Origin: Novimethylophilus sp036504375 | GTDB taxonomy: Bacteria > Pseudomonadota > Gammaproteobacteria > Burkholderiales > Methylophilaceae | Assembly: GCF_036504375.1 (NCBI RefSeq) | Contig: NZ_DASXVH010000044.1 | Coordinates: forward strand, 1 to 45,325 | Direction of reading: 5' to 3' | Length of the DNA stretch: 45,325 nt | Part shown: positions 1 through 8,730 of the stretch, one piece after another | Layout: each line of letters starts with the position of its first letter | How positions within the stretch are numbered: the first letter of the stretch is position 1 | Made by a program: the position numbers and the translations under genes | The notes under the pieces: model-generated | What the model saw: the letters and a program-made list of their open reading frames with translations, nothing else | Told to the model about the DNA's origin: nothing | The model's database searches: none

Positions 1-1
1 C

Positions 2-982
2 TATCTGGTGGTGTTGCCAATGCTTATTTTTTTACAGCGCCAACTTCCCAACAGGCTAATGCTTTTTGCCAAGGCGAATACGCTGCTGATACTGGCGGGA
101 TTGGGGCTATTGCTTGCTGTGCTGCTTCATCCAACGTTGGATATCCACAAAATGGGGCGGTTGGGCGATCCTCTAATCCTGGTCAGGAACACCTATCTGC
201 AGTTGGCGCATGGGCTTGTCGATAAAGCGCATACCTACGGGGCCACCGTTCTCGGCAAATTCATCTCTTCTTACGGCATGGATGGGCTGCTGCTGACGCT
301 GATTTATATCCTGATCGTCAAAGCCGCGACAGCGTCCGGATGGATGCAAATGGTGTTGGCAATCTACGCGCGGAAATTTCTCAAACCGAACCAATTGCCT
401 GCATTTCAAAAGGTTTTTGCCTGGCTGATTGCGGTGGGGCTGACACATGCTGCATTTATGCTTTTGAGTGCTTTTTTGCTGCCAAAAAGATATTTAATGC
501 CACTTGGATTCGTCATCATAGTATATGCAGCTTTCGGGCTGGCTGAGTTGCATAGGTCATGGCAACAGAAGCCCTGGCGTCCTTTCCGGAAAAACTGGAA
601 ATTCCCGCTCGCGGCTGCTGTGCTGACAACACAATTGGGGATGATGCTGTGGTTGTGGAGCCCGCATAAAAGCTACGAATTGGATGCAGCAAACTGGGTG
701 GCGGCGCATGCCACAGCGGGGAGCCGCATATATGCCGATTCAGCGCGTTTGCGATATTACGCGAATGCTGACCAGTCTTTCCGGCACGACCTAGTATCTG
801 TTGAAGAGATTCAGCAGCTTTTCACAGCAGGGCAAATGTCGCAATACGATTATATTCTGGTGCATGCATCCGGCGATCGTCAGGCATTGGCCAGCTTCCT
901 GGCCGGGCAGTCGGGGTTGACAACCGTAGCTGTGTTAGATCATGGGCGTGATGCCATCACGGTCTATAGGCTGACACATTGA
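2..982 (+). CDS. Membrane glycosyltransferase-like protein, C-terminal part (5' end outside window)
   Basis: The reading frame is open to the left edge of the window, so the true start lies outside it. About 326 residues are visible. They include several hydrophobic segments (roughly residues 20-45, 90-110, 135-185 and 200-225) and then a soluble C-terminal tail of about 100 residues. A multi-spanning body with a short soluble tail is the layout of family 39/83-like membrane glycosyltransferases and related polysaccharide membrane proteins, but I see no diagnostic catalytic motif because the N-terminal part is missing. The gene runs 26 bases ahead of a glycosyltransferase and is probably co-transcribed with it. 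A role in transferring or polymerising a surface glycan is inferred from context only. Confidence 0.6.
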   Translation, partial: YLVVLPMLIFLQRQLPNRLMLFAKANTLLILAGLGLLLAVLLHPTLDIHKMGRLGDPLILVRNTYLQLAHGLVDKAHTYGATVLGKFISSYGMDGLLLTLIYILIVKAATASGWMQMVLAIYARKFLKPNQLPAFQKVFAWLIAVGLTHAAFMLLSAFLLPKRYLMPLGFVIIVYAAFGLAELHRSWQQKPWRPFRKNWKFPLAAAVLTTQLGMMLWLWSPHKSYELDAANWVAAHATAGSRIYADSARLRYYANADQSFRHDLVSVEEIQQLFTAGQMSQYDYILVHASGDRQALASFLAGQSGLTTVAVLDHGRDAITVYRLTH

Positions 983-1008
983 TGTTTAGATAAGGGTGGA
1001 GAGGAAGC

Positions 1009-2109
1009 ATGCGGATTCTTCATACTGAATCCAGCCTTAACTGGGGAGGCAAGGAATTGCGTGCCCTGGAGGAGGTTCGGTGGCTAAATAACCATGGTCA
1101 CGAAGCATGGGTCGCGGCAAGGCCGAACTCCAAGATATTGGAATGGGCCGAGGCATGGGGTTTGCCTTTTTTTGTCGTACCGTTCCGCGGCGTCGCCCGC
1201 CCGGCAGCCATCAGCAAGCTTTACGCCCTGATCCGTAAATGCAGGTTCGATCTGATCGACTGCCATGACTCTCACGATGCCTTGCATTGTGCCATCCTGC
1301 GTCTGCTGGGCGCCAAGGTGGTCAGGACCTTGCACAGCGAAGGGATCAATACCCGCCTATTGCAAAGATTCGTCTGGCGCCATGGTAACGACCGCATTAT
1401 CGTGGTATCTGAAGTGTTGAAGCAGCGCCTTGTTGCCATGGGGTTGCAAAGTGCAAAGATTGATGTGATCAACGAAGGGATCGACCTGACGGAGTTCGAT
1501 TTCCGGCGTACTGGAGACAAAATTCGTGTCGAGTTCAACATCCCGTCCACCTGCAAAGTGGTGAGCAATATTGGCATGATTCGTCCCAATAAAGGTCAGC
1601 GCTACCTTGTCGAGGCCGCCGATGCAATTGTATCGGCTGTTCCCGAGGCTCGCTTCCTGCTCGTCGGTGAAGCAACGCGCCCGGAGTTCGACAGAGAACT
1701 GAGAGCGTGCCTGGAGGCTTCCCCTCAACGCGACAAGTTTATTTTGACCGGATATCGAACAGATGTAGCCGACTTCATCGCGGCATCCGATTGTGTGGTC
1801 GTCAGTTCGACCGCGGAAGCCCATTCTCGTGTGGTCCCCCAGGCTTTTGCAATGAAGCGGCCTGTTGTGGCTACGAATGTCGGTGGGCTGCCTGAGCTGG
1901 TCAAGCCCGGAATAACAGGTACGCTCGTGCAGACTGCCAACCCATCGGCCCTCGCAGCTGGGGTAATCCAGGTATTGCAAACCGACACAAGTGAGGTGTT
2001 GGATAACGCCTATTCCATGGCACTGGAGCGATTCCAAATAGATGGCATGATGCAGCGAACGCTGGAGAGCTATGAACGGGCTCTAGCAAAGCATCAGTCG
2101 ATCCGATAA
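1009..2109 (+). CDS. Glycosyltransferase family 4 (GT-B fold)
   Basis: This 366-residue protein begins MRILHTESSLNWGGKE, the N-terminal strand and Gly-Gly loop usual for GT-B sugar transferases. The C-terminal half has the nucleotide-sugar site: IGMIRPNKGQ near residue 190 and the segment AEAHSRVVPQAFAMKRPVVA followed by TNVGGLPELV near residues 265-295. In this segment the second glutamate of the common E-x7-E motif is Gln, a variant I recall in a subgroup of bacterial LPS glycosyltransferases, so it need not mean loss of activity. It would add a sugar to a lipid-linked or LPS acceptor on the cytoplasmic side of the inner membrane. The donor cannot be told from sequence. A deacetylase gene follows after 13 bases, suggesting one operon. 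Confidence 0.88.
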   Translation: MRILHTESSLNWGGKELRALEEVRWLNNHGHEAWVAARPNSKILEWAEAWGLPFFVVPFRGVARPAAISKLYALIRKCRFDLIDCHDSHDALHCAILRLLGAKVVRTLHSEGINTRLLQRFVWRHGNDRIIVVSEVLKQRLVAMGLQSAKIDVINEGIDLTEFDFRRTGDKIRVEFNIPSTCKVVSNIGMIRPNKGQRYLVEAADAIVSAVPEARFLLVGEATRPEFDRELRACLEASPQRDKFILTGYRTDVADFIAASDCVVVSSTAEAHSRVVPQAFAMKRPVVATNVGGLPELVKPGITGTLVQTANPSALAAGVIQVLQTDTSEVLDNAYSMALERFQIDGMMQRTLESYERALAKHQSIR

Positions 2110-2122
2110 CAGGCGAGTCGTT

Positions 2123-2818
2123 ATGCGTTCAATTCCCATCCTCATGTATCACAATATCGGCCGTCCTTTACCAGGGGATCGCAAGCCAAAACTGTATGTG
2201 CGCGCCGATATCTTTTCCCGGCAAATGGCATTGCTGCGTTTGCTTGGTTTTCGCGGCATATCCATGAGTGAGGCCATGCCTTACCTGCGCGGGGAGTTGC
2301 AAGGCAAGGTGGTCGTCATCACGTTTGACGATGGCTATGCCGATACCGTCGATCTGGCGCTCCCGACGCTGCGGCGTTACGGCCATACCGCCACCTGCTA
2401 TGTCGTCAGCCAAAGAATTGGTCAGCACAATACGTGGGATGCCGATCAAATCGGTGCCCACAAACCGCTCATGAGCAAGGAACAGTTGCTGTATTGGAGC
2501 GCTGCGGGCATGGGGGTAGGGGCGCATACGCAAACGCACCCCCATCTTCCCGATTGCGACGATGTAAGCCTTCTGAACGAGGTGGCGGGCTCCAAGGCTG
2601 AGCTTGAAGCCTTGTTGCAAACCCCGGTGGCTCAGTTCTGCTATCCATATGGCGCACTTGACCGGCGTGTGGTCGAGGCGGTGCGGGCAGCCGGGTATGA
2701 TGCGGCTACGACTACCGGCAGGGGGCTTGCTGTTGTCGGTGGCGATCTGCATACGCTGCCACGGGAAAGGCCAAGAGTGTCCCGAATTTTATATAAACTG
2801 GGTTTGGGGTTGGGTTAG
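2123..2818 (+). CDS. Polysaccharide deacetylase (NodB homology, CE4)
   Basis: This 231-residue protein carries the NodB motifs in order: ILMYHNIG at the N terminus, ITFDDGYADT near residue 68 (metal and base aspartates), GAHTQTHPHL near residue 135 (two metal-binding histidines) and QFCYPYG near residue 172. These fit a metal-dependent amide hydrolase that removes N-acetyl groups from amino sugars. No signal peptide is visible, so it probably acts in the cytoplasm on a glycan intermediate, as has been described for LPS-locus deacetylases. It follows the glycosyltransferase by 13 bases and is likely its operon partner. The exact substrate is not predictable. Confidence 0.87.
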   Translation: MRSIPILMYHNIGRPLPGDRKPKLYVRADIFSRQMALLRLLGFRGISMSEAMPYLRGELQGKVVVITFDDGYADTVDLALPTLRRYGHTATCYVVSQRIGQHNTWDADQIGAHKPLMSKEQLLYWSAAGMGVGAHTQTHPHLPDCDDVSLLNEVAGSKAELEALLQTPVAQFCYPYGALDRRVVEAVRAAGYDAATTTGRGLAVVGGDLHTLPRERPRVSRILYKLGLGLG

Positions 2819-2901
2819 CGGTGGCATCCGAGTTTCTCCTGTCTTATCGCACATCTACAGCCACTGGGCTGCCAACATAACCGTATTATGTAACGCTATA
2901 A

Positions 2902-3927
2902 ATGGAAATATTGCCGATGCAAACTAAAGATGGGCATTTGCCAAAAAATCTCGGAGATAAAGTACTTCTCGTGGCGGCCAGCCACACAGGAAATAATATT
3001 TTCTGTACTCCCGCAATTCGATTTCTCAAGAAACATTACCCTAATACGATATTTGATCTGGTTGCTTTAAACCAAAAAAGCGCTGAAGTTTTCTACGGCA
3101 ATAACGACGTAAGCACGCTGTTTATTACCGATAAAAAACATAAGCTCACCAAGCTCGCCAAGAACTACTCGACAGTAATTTGCTTATATTACAAGTCGGT
3201 AGATGTCGTATCCGGGATCGAAAAGAATTTGGCATCTGTCCCTCCCTTGGTATCAGGAGTTCATCATGCAGATCAGGTACTTAATTTTGTAGCTGACTAT
3301 ACGGGCCATGAATTGACCGAGGTGGATCGTGCCTACGTGATTGGCAATGGGTCAACTACAAACTCATCTCCAATAGCCAACGCTGACATCGGAAATGACG
3401 ATATTTTGATTTGTATGCATCTTGGATGCGCCAGAACGGCAATTCATGGGTGGAAATTTTTCTACAGGCATAAAACAATGCATCAGAAGCTTTGGCCGAT
3501 CGATAGCTATATCGAGCTGGCAAACCAGCTGATTCGTGCAAATTCAAGAATTAGATTCGTGATAACCGGCACAAGGCATGAAGCATTTCTTGGCAAGAGA
3601 TTTGAGAAAAGCGTTCCTGGTACCATCAATTTAATCGGGAAGACCTCAATTCCTGAACTATTTAAATTGATGAGGGATATGAATTTGTTTATCTCTCAAG
3701 ATTGCGGCGTACTACACGTTGCATCTGCTTCCGGTGTCCCCCTGCTGGGCTTGTTTGGACCAACCAATCCCGCAAACACTGGTCCATATCCAATGAAAAA
3801 AAATCATATTGCGATAAAAAAGGAATCGATGGCAGCCATCAATCCCACGGAAGTTGTAGCCGCAGCCTTGAGGCTGCTGGATGATTTTCCCAAAACCAGA
3901 GTCCTTGAATCTCTTGGAAGCCACTGA
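2902..3927 (+). CDS. Heptosyltransferase-like glycosyltransferase family 9
   Basis: This roughly 340-residue protein has the family 9 pattern. The N terminus reads GDKVLLVAASHTGNNIFCTP, a variant of the usual GDxVLxTP loop, and the C-terminal part has ICMHLGCAR and FISQDCGVLHVASASGVPLL followed by GLFGPTNP, the ADP-heptose site. It probably transfers a heptose or related sugar to LPS core. ATG at 2917 is an alternative start, and neither start has a strong ribosome binding site. The gene is clearly more AT-rich than its neighbours: a hand count of positions 2941-3000 gives 26 G+C in 60. That suggests separate acquisition. It is preceded by about 80 AT-rich bases and followed at once by an acyltransferase remnant. 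Confidence 0.8.
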   Translation: MEILPMQTKDGHLPKNLGDKVLLVAASHTGNNIFCTPAIRFLKKHYPNTIFDLVALNQKSAEVFYGNNDVSTLFITDKKHKLTKLAKNYSTVICLYYKSVDVVSGIEKNLASVPPLVSGVHHADQVLNFVADYTGHELTEVDRAYVIGNGSTTNSSPIANADIGNDDILICMHLGCARTAIHGWKFFYRHKTMHQKLWPIDSYIELANQLIRANSRIRFVITGTRHEAFLGKRFEKSVPGTINLIGKTSIPELFKLMRDMNLFISQDCGVLHVASASGVPLLGLFGPTNPANTGPYPMKKNHIAIKKESMAAINPTEVVAAALRLLDDFPKTRVLESLGSH

Positions 3928-3928
3928 C

Positions 3929-4219
3929 CGCGCCCGTGAGATTGGGGAGCAGAAACTGCGCCAGTTCTGGAAAAAACTTCTAAATCGCTCAGATTCGCAA
4001 CGCGGACGGCCGGCGTTGAAGGTCGAGCGCTCGCAACAGGAGTTCCGCCGCCGGTATCCGCATTACCGGATGGGCACCGGCACTTACGGCATACCTTTGG
4101 TCCATGGTTGGCATGATGGAACAACGCTGGTTATCAGCAACTTAAGCTGTGTTCGGACGATATCGCGGAATTCCTCGACTATGCTCGCTCACGCACCCCG
4201 CGTTGCCAATAGCCGCTGA
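3929..4219 (+). pseudogene. Remnant of a hexapeptide-repeat acyltransferase (N-terminal fragment)
   Basis: The frame ending at 4219 contains RRRYPHYRMGTGTYGIPLVH followed by GWHDGTTLVIS, near positions 4050-4135. This matches the start of CatB/WcaF-type O-acetyltransferases, which typically read YPHYxxGxGTYGxPxVxxWxxGxxLxIGxFCSIA. After LVIS the similarity stops: the expected FCSIA and all left-handed beta-helix repeats are absent and the frame runs into unrelated sequence. A second short open stretch in another frame (positions about 4113-4204) follows a stop and is not recognised. I read this as an acyltransferase gene cut by a deletion. The remnant lies where the plus-strand genes meet the convergent minus-strand operon. 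Positions 3928-4240 hold no intact gene. Confidence 0.55.
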
Positions 4220-4240
4220 TGGCTGGGTGACAAAGACGGT

Positions 4241-5161
4241 CTAGCGGGTTTCCTTGAGTTCATCGAGTACCTCGCCGGCCACAATTCTTGCCGCTTCCAG
4301 TCTCTGCTGCTGGTCGAGAGAGCCTTGGCGTTTGCCGACACCTAAAAATCCCCGTATCGCCACTTTCATAAAACCCAGGCAAGTCGTGGCAAGAGACATT
4401 CTGGCGATGTGCGCTATGTCTTTTGCAGCATAGTGTTTCCTGCAAAAGAGAAAGAAGCCTCTTTTTTTTCTCAGATACTTATCCAGCGATGTGGACTCTT
4501 GCTCACTCCCTCCTCCGACATGAGTGATTTTTGCGGCGTCGCAATATCCGACTTGATACCCTGCCAATCTTAGCCGAAGGCAAATGTCGGCGTCTTCGCC
4601 ATATAAAAAGAAATCCGGATCAAACCCCCCGATTTCCTGAAATACCTTCTTTCTCATCGCCATGCAGGCGCCCAGTATCCAGGCGTATTTTCCAGGCAGG
4701 GATTTTATTTTGGATGTATGCCTCAAGCGCTTTGCAGAAGGGTATTGTGTTCTGGGAAGTACAAATTTGTTCTTTGAAGGCTCATGAATCTCGGGGCCGA
4801 CAATGCCCATGTCGTTATTTTGCGTGAGATACGAAACCAATGCGGATATCGCATTGGTATTCAGCAATTTTGTGTCCGGATTGATCAGCAGTAAGAAATC
4901 GCCATTGGCTACCGATGCCGCCAGATTGTTGGCTCGGCCAAACCCCAAATTCTCCTGGTTTTCGATAACGACGATTTGTTCGCCAAACGTTGCGCGAAGA
5001 GTTTTTACGCTGTCATCCCGGCTGTCGTTATCGACGACGATAATCTCGAGGCCGTCGATATCCTGCTCCAGTAGCGACCTGATGCATTCCGCAGCATAAG
5101 AGCCGGACTTGTAGTTGACGATGATTGCAGAAACCGGAATAGGGTTTCGAACATTAGTCAT
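4241..5161 (-). CDS. Glycosyltransferase family 2 (rhamnosyltransferase-like, WbbL type)
   Basis: This 306-residue protein has a complete GT-A fold signature. VSAIIVNYKSG opens the domain, IIVVDNDSRDDS gives the nucleotide-binding segment, ENLGFGRANNLA is typical of WbbL-like rhamnosyltransferases, and LLLINPD holds the metal-binding region. GGFDPDFFLYGEDADICLRL near residue 180 carries the acceptor-side acidic motif. It would add a sugar, possibly rhamnose, to LPS core or O-chain at the cytoplasmic membrane face. Its ATG overlaps the stop of the upstream carbamoyltransferase by eight bases (ATGACTAA), so the two are translationally coupled. It is the last gene of the minus-strand LPS operon. 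Confidence 0.88.
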   Translation of the reverse strand: MTNVRNPIPVSAIIVNYKSGSYAAECIRSLLEQDIDGLEIIVVDNDSRDDSVKTLRATFGEQIVVIENQENLGFGRANNLAASVANGDFLLLINPDTKLLNTNAISALVSYLTQNNDMGIVGPEIHEPSKNKFVLPRTQYPSAKRLRHTSKIKSLPGKYAWILGACMAMRKKVFQEIGGFDPDFFLYGEDADICLRLRLAGYQVGYCDAAKITHVGGGSEQESTSLDKYLRKKRGFFLFCRKHYAAKDIAHIARMSLATTCLGFMKVAIRGFLGVGKRQGSLDQQQRLEAARIVAGEVLDELKETR

Positions 5162-6884
5162 AGATATCCGATTTGGTAACCAGCACGTCTTCCATGATGA
5201 GATATTGCAGGTCCGAGCCGAAGAACATGTCGAGCGCGTCGGCCGGGCTGCACACCATGGGCTCGCCGCGGCGGTTGAGCGAAGTGTTGAGCACTACCGG
5301 GATACCGCGCCGCTTTTCCAGCTCCTCGATCAGCCGGTAATAGCGCGGGTTGGTGTCCATTGTCACCACCTGGGCGCGCGCAGTGCCGTCTTCGTGCACG
5401 ACTTCCGGGATGCGCGCTTTCCAGTGTTCGGCGACATCGAAGGTAAAGGTCATGTAAGGCGCTGGATGGTCGGTTTGCAGGATATCCGCCGCCGCGCGGT
5501 CCAGCATGCTGGGGCAGAAAGGCCGCCAGCGTTCGCGGTATTTGATCTGCGCATTGATGCGATCGGCCACGCCCGGATGACTGGGATCGCCGAGGATGCT
5601 GCGGCAGCCCAGCGCACGGGGGCCGAACTCCATGCGGCCCTGGAACCAGGCCAGCGGATGGCCTGCTGCGAGCAGTTCCGCGCCCTTGGCCGAGGCGTCG
5701 TCTATGCGCTGCCATTGCGGCTTCGCCGGGTGCGCCTCGCAGGCGGCGATGCATTCCGCGGTGGTATAGGAAGGCCCCAGATAGGCGTGACGCATGGGTT
5801 CGACATTCTCGCCCAGTTCCGCCGCGACGTAGGTGGCCGCGCCCAAGGCGGTACCGGCATCGCCGGAGGCCGGCTGCACAAACAGCTCCTTGACGCCCGG
5901 CAGCGCGATGATGCGCTGGTTGAGCTTGACGTTGAGCGCGACGCCGCCCGCCATCGCGATACGTCCGGTCTCGCGGACGATATCGCCGACGTAGTGGTCG
6001 ATAAGCTTGAGTGCGACGGTTTCCAATAAATCTTGCACCGCCGCCGCGTAATGGATATACGGGTGGTCGATCTCATCGCCATTCCGCTTTGGCCCCAGCC
6101 AATCCACCAGCGCCTTGGCGAAATAGTAACCCTTGCCGTTTTCCTTGTAGCGGCGTAGCCCCACGACGTTGATGAGCTTGGTATTGACGCGAAAATTCCC
6201 GCCATCGAATTCCAGCAGCCGCGATAAGTCGTATTTCTTCGGGTCGCCGTAAGGCGCCATGCCCATCACCTTGAACTCGCCGTCCAGCATCTCGAAGCCG
6301 AGGTATTCGGTAATCGCGCCGTACAGCCCGCCCAGCGAATCCGGGTCATAGAATTCCTTGATCTTGTGGATCTTGCCGTTTTCGCCGTAGCCGAAAAAGG
6401 TTGTCGCGTATTCGCCCTTGCCGTCGATGCCGACGATCGCGGTTTTTTCCTTGAAGCCGCCCAGATGATAGGCGCTGCTGGCATGCGCCAGGTGATGCTC
6501 TACCGGCACGAAACGCGCGCGGCTCAGGCCGAGCTCTGCCATCAGCGCCAGCACATGGTCGCGGTTGCGGCGGAAGCGGCGGTTGCCGTTGAAGATCGCA
6601 TCCAGCGCGCGGTCCGGCGCATACCAGTAGCGTTTGGCATAGTGCCAGCGGGCGGGCGAGGTCAGCGGGATTTCCGCGTAGGGAAACGCTACCACGTCCA
6701 CCTGCTCCGGTTGAACGCCGGCTTCGCGCAGGCAGTATTTCGCGGCCTCGAGCGGATACTTGTTCTTGGCATGCTTGTCGCGCAGAAAGCGTTCTTCTTC
6801 GGCCGCGGCGATCGTCTTGCCGTCGACCAGGATCGCGGCGGAGGCGTCATGCCCGACGGCGCCGGATAAACCCAAGATTATCAT
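5154..6884 (-). CDS. Carbamoyltransferase, NodU/CmcH family
   Basis: This 576-residue protein matches the full length of NodU-type O-carbamoyltransferases. The N-terminal TsaD-like domain opens with IILGLSGAVGHDASAAILVD and includes EHHLAHASSAY (metal-binding histidines) near residue 130 and GIDGKGEYATTFFGYGENG near residue 150. The C-terminal Sua5/YrdC-independent domain shows EFGPRALGCRSIL near residue 420. The enzyme uses carbamoyl phosphate and ATP to carbamoylate a sugar hydroxyl. Between kinase genes and a glycosyltransferase in an LPS core operon, its target is probably a core heptose, as described for the carbamoylated heptose of Pseudomonas core. That substrate is inference. It starts 12 bases after the tandem-kinase gene. 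Confidence 0.9.
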   Translation of the reverse strand: MIILGLSGAVGHDASAAILVDGKTIAAAEEERFLRDKHAKNKYPLEAAKYCLREAGVQPEQVDVVAFPYAEIPLTSPARWHYAKRYWYAPDRALDAIFNGNRRFRRNRDHVLALMAELGLSRARFVPVEHHLAHASSAYHLGGFKEKTAIVGIDGKGEYATTFFGYGENGKIHKIKEFYDPDSLGGLYGAITEYLGFEMLDGEFKVMGMAPYGDPKKYDLSRLLEFDGGNFRVNTKLINVVGLRRYKENGKGYYFAKALVDWLGPKRNGDEIDHPYIHYAAAVQDLLETVALKLIDHYVGDIVRETGRIAMAGGVALNVKLNQRIIALPGVKELFVQPASGDAGTALGAATYVAAELGENVEPMRHAYLGPSYTTAECIAACEAHPAKPQWQRIDDASAKGAELLAAGHPLAWFQGRMEFGPRALGCRSILGDPSHPGVADRINAQIKYRERWRPFCPSMLDRAAADILQTDHPAPYMTFTFDVAEHWKARIPEVVHEDGTARAQVVTMDTNPRYYRLIEELEKRRGIPVVLNTSLNRRGEPMVCSPADALDMFFGSDLQYLIMEDVLVTKSDIYD

Positions 6885-6896
6885 TGTTTGCTAGTC

Positions 6897-8348
6897 TCAC
6901 ATTACCCCGGCTGCAGCCAGCACCGGGTCATTTCCATAAACATCGCGCAGCGCTTGCCGCATTGGCTCCAGCAGGGCGGCATCGTGCTCCCAATTTCTCA
7001 GCAGCCGCCGCAGGTCGCGTGCATGCCGTCTCCGGAACAGCCAATCCCAGCGATATTCCTTGAGGCTGTCCAGGTCGATCAAGACGGGCTGCATGTCGAC
7101 GATCTTGATATTGGCTGCCTTGAGATCGCCATGGGCGAAGCGCAGCCTTTGCATTTTGTGCAGCAGCTGCGCGACATTCATCGCTACTTGCTGCCGCTGC
7201 TGCGGCGCGACTTCTGCCATCCATGCGCCGACATCCGGTCCTGCCACGTATTCCGCCAGAAACCAGGCCCGGCGCCGGATGAAGCCCCAGCGCTGCTCCA
7301 GCAGGGCCACCGGCGCGGCCGTGGCGATGCCGGCGATGCGCAGGCGATAGGTATTGGCCCACGACAGCGCCGCGCGCGATTTCCTCAAGGCCCGGCCCAG
7401 TCCGTGACGCAAATTCTTGATATTGTACCGTTTGACGACAATTTTGCGTCCGGCCTGCTCGATCAGGCCAACCGTGCAGGTGTTGCCGGTCTTGAGGCGC
7501 GTGCTCTGCTCCAGCAGGATGTCCGGAGCGGCCAGCAGACTGTCCAGTCGATCCATCCATGCCCGTGCGACGACCAGGAATTTCGAACGATCCTGTTCCA
7601 CATGCACATCGCTGCATTCGCGGAACACCTTGCGGTCGGCATACTCGGTGATGACCTCGCGGCGGATGCGCCTGACTTCGCGCTCCAACGCTTTCTGTTG
7701 CGCGGGCTGCGGCATCCGCCCGCGCTGCTCGCAATAGTACTGGTACAGCTGCGCTGCCCAGCCGTCATCATTGGCATCCAGCTTGGACAGTAAGCGTGCC
7801 AGGTTGGAAATGGCGGTGCGCCGGGCGCACCAGCCCGGCAGCAGGCGGATGCCGTCGCCGTCCAGCGTGTAGATCCGCTCGCCTTGTACGAGGAAATTCT
7901 TGAGATAAAGATCGGTTTGCAGCAACCCCGCCTCATGGTGCGCGGCGACGGTTCGCGTCAACGCCATTGCCAGCGCCAGCCGCTGCGGGCCATTCAGGGT
8001 GTTGTACATGACATCTTCGGCATTGGCTGAATCGGCGATCGACTGGTACAGCAGTATTTCGCCAGCCCCGTCCGGCAGTGTGGACGCATGCAGCAGCGTC
8101 GGCGTCGACAGGCGTTTTTCGGTCAACCATTGGGAACCCTGCCGGTCGCGTGCAGCATGGCGCGCCGCATGCGGTCCGAGGAATATCTTGGCAAACACTG
8201 CCTGTTGCCGCCACATCCCTTCGCAAACCAGGCGCTTACCCGGCACGCGCCGGACGATGCGGCTGCATTCCAGCGTCGTGCCATCGGCCAACGTCAGCGT
8301 AAAAGCATCCCCGCCCTGTACCGACAATGCCAGCAGGTCGGACGTCAC
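6897..8348 (-). CDS. Tandem kinase-like protein of the LPS core (Kdo/WaaP kinase superfamily)
   Basis: This protein has two kinase-like lobes in one chain of about 483 residues. The first has a catalytic-loop variant LLQTDLYLKNFL and a YTLDGDG metal loop. The second has the canonical FAHGDLKAANIKI and VLIDLDSLKEY, and a lysine segment KIVVKRYNIKN. The second lobe therefore looks competent. The first keeps the catalytic Asp and Asn but has Gln where the usual His lies. It probably phosphorylates core sugars, and a similarly sized protein follows waaP in Pseudomonas LPS core loci (from memory). I chose GTG at 8348 because it overlaps the stop of the preceding decayed gene as GTGA, the same junction used one gene upstream. 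An in-frame ATG at 8369 is the alternative. Confidence 0.8.
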   Translation of the reverse strand: MTSDLLALSVQGGDAFTLTLADGTTLECSRIVRRVPGKRLVCEGMWRQQAVFAKIFLGPHAARHAARDRQGSQWLTEKRLSTPTLLHASTLPDGAGEILLYQSIADSANAEDVMYNTLNGPQRLALAMALTRTVAAHHEAGLLQTDLYLKNFLVQGERIYTLDGDGIRLLPGWCARRTAISNLARLLSKLDANDDGWAAQLYQYYCEQRGRMPQPAQQKALEREVRRIRREVITEYADRKVFRECSDVHVEQDRSKFLVVARAWMDRLDSLLAAPDILLEQSTRLKTGNTCTVGLIEQAGRKIVVKRYNIKNLRHGLGRALRKSRAALSWANTYRLRIAGIATAAPVALLEQRWGFIRRRAWFLAEYVAGPDVGAWMAEVAPQQRQQVAMNVAQLLHKMQRLRFAHGDLKAANIKIVDMQPVLIDLDSLKEYRWDWLFRRRHARDLRRLLRNWEHDAALLEPMRQALRDVYGNDPVLAAAGVM

Positions 8349-8730
8349 GGCTTGAGCTGCAGCTTGCATAGCTTGAGTTCGCCGGATTCCGCCACGGTTT
8401 CTGCCGTCGTGCCGGCCATGGACGGCACCCGTTCCGTAATCAGCCAGATTTCAGCCTGGCGTTGCAACGCCAGCGGCGCCAGTATGCGGATTGCAGTTTC
8501 GTTCACGCCGCCCGCCTTGTAACCGACAGCAGTGAGCCAGTATGGCAGCGGCGGCTTTTGCAGCCGCAATTCGCCGGTACCATCCAGTCGCCGCTCGCGA
8601 GCATTTCCCGCGCCGCTTCGGCAATGCGCACTTCCTGGATTCTGTACACGGCGCGCGCGCCGAGACTGACCAGCCGCGCTGGTATCAGGGGCGCTAATAA
8701 CACCAACAAAGTGTTGACGGACGGTTTCAC
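8345..8730 (-). pseudogene. Decayed ArnT/PMT-like membrane glycosyltransferase
   Basis: A GTG at 8730 overlaps the waaP stop (GTGA) and opens a frame with a hydrophobic stretch and then VYRIQEVRIAEAAREML with ASGDWMVP, the N-terminal signature of family 39/83 glycosyltransferases. At about 8575-8590 the similarity jumps to another frame, which reads GELRLQKPPLPYWLTAVGY and GGVNETAIRILAPL and ends in what resembles the C-terminal tail of the same family. The total is under 400 bases against more than 1.5 kb in intact members, so there is both a frameshift and a large internal deletion. The stop overlaps the next gene's GTG, so the ancestral gene was a regular operon member. Confidence 0.72.

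Noticed and set aside
5115..6029. 304-codon plus-strand open frame opposite the carbamoyltransferase
   Set aside because: The opposite strand encodes a motif-complete enzyme, and this frame shows only composition-driven residues.
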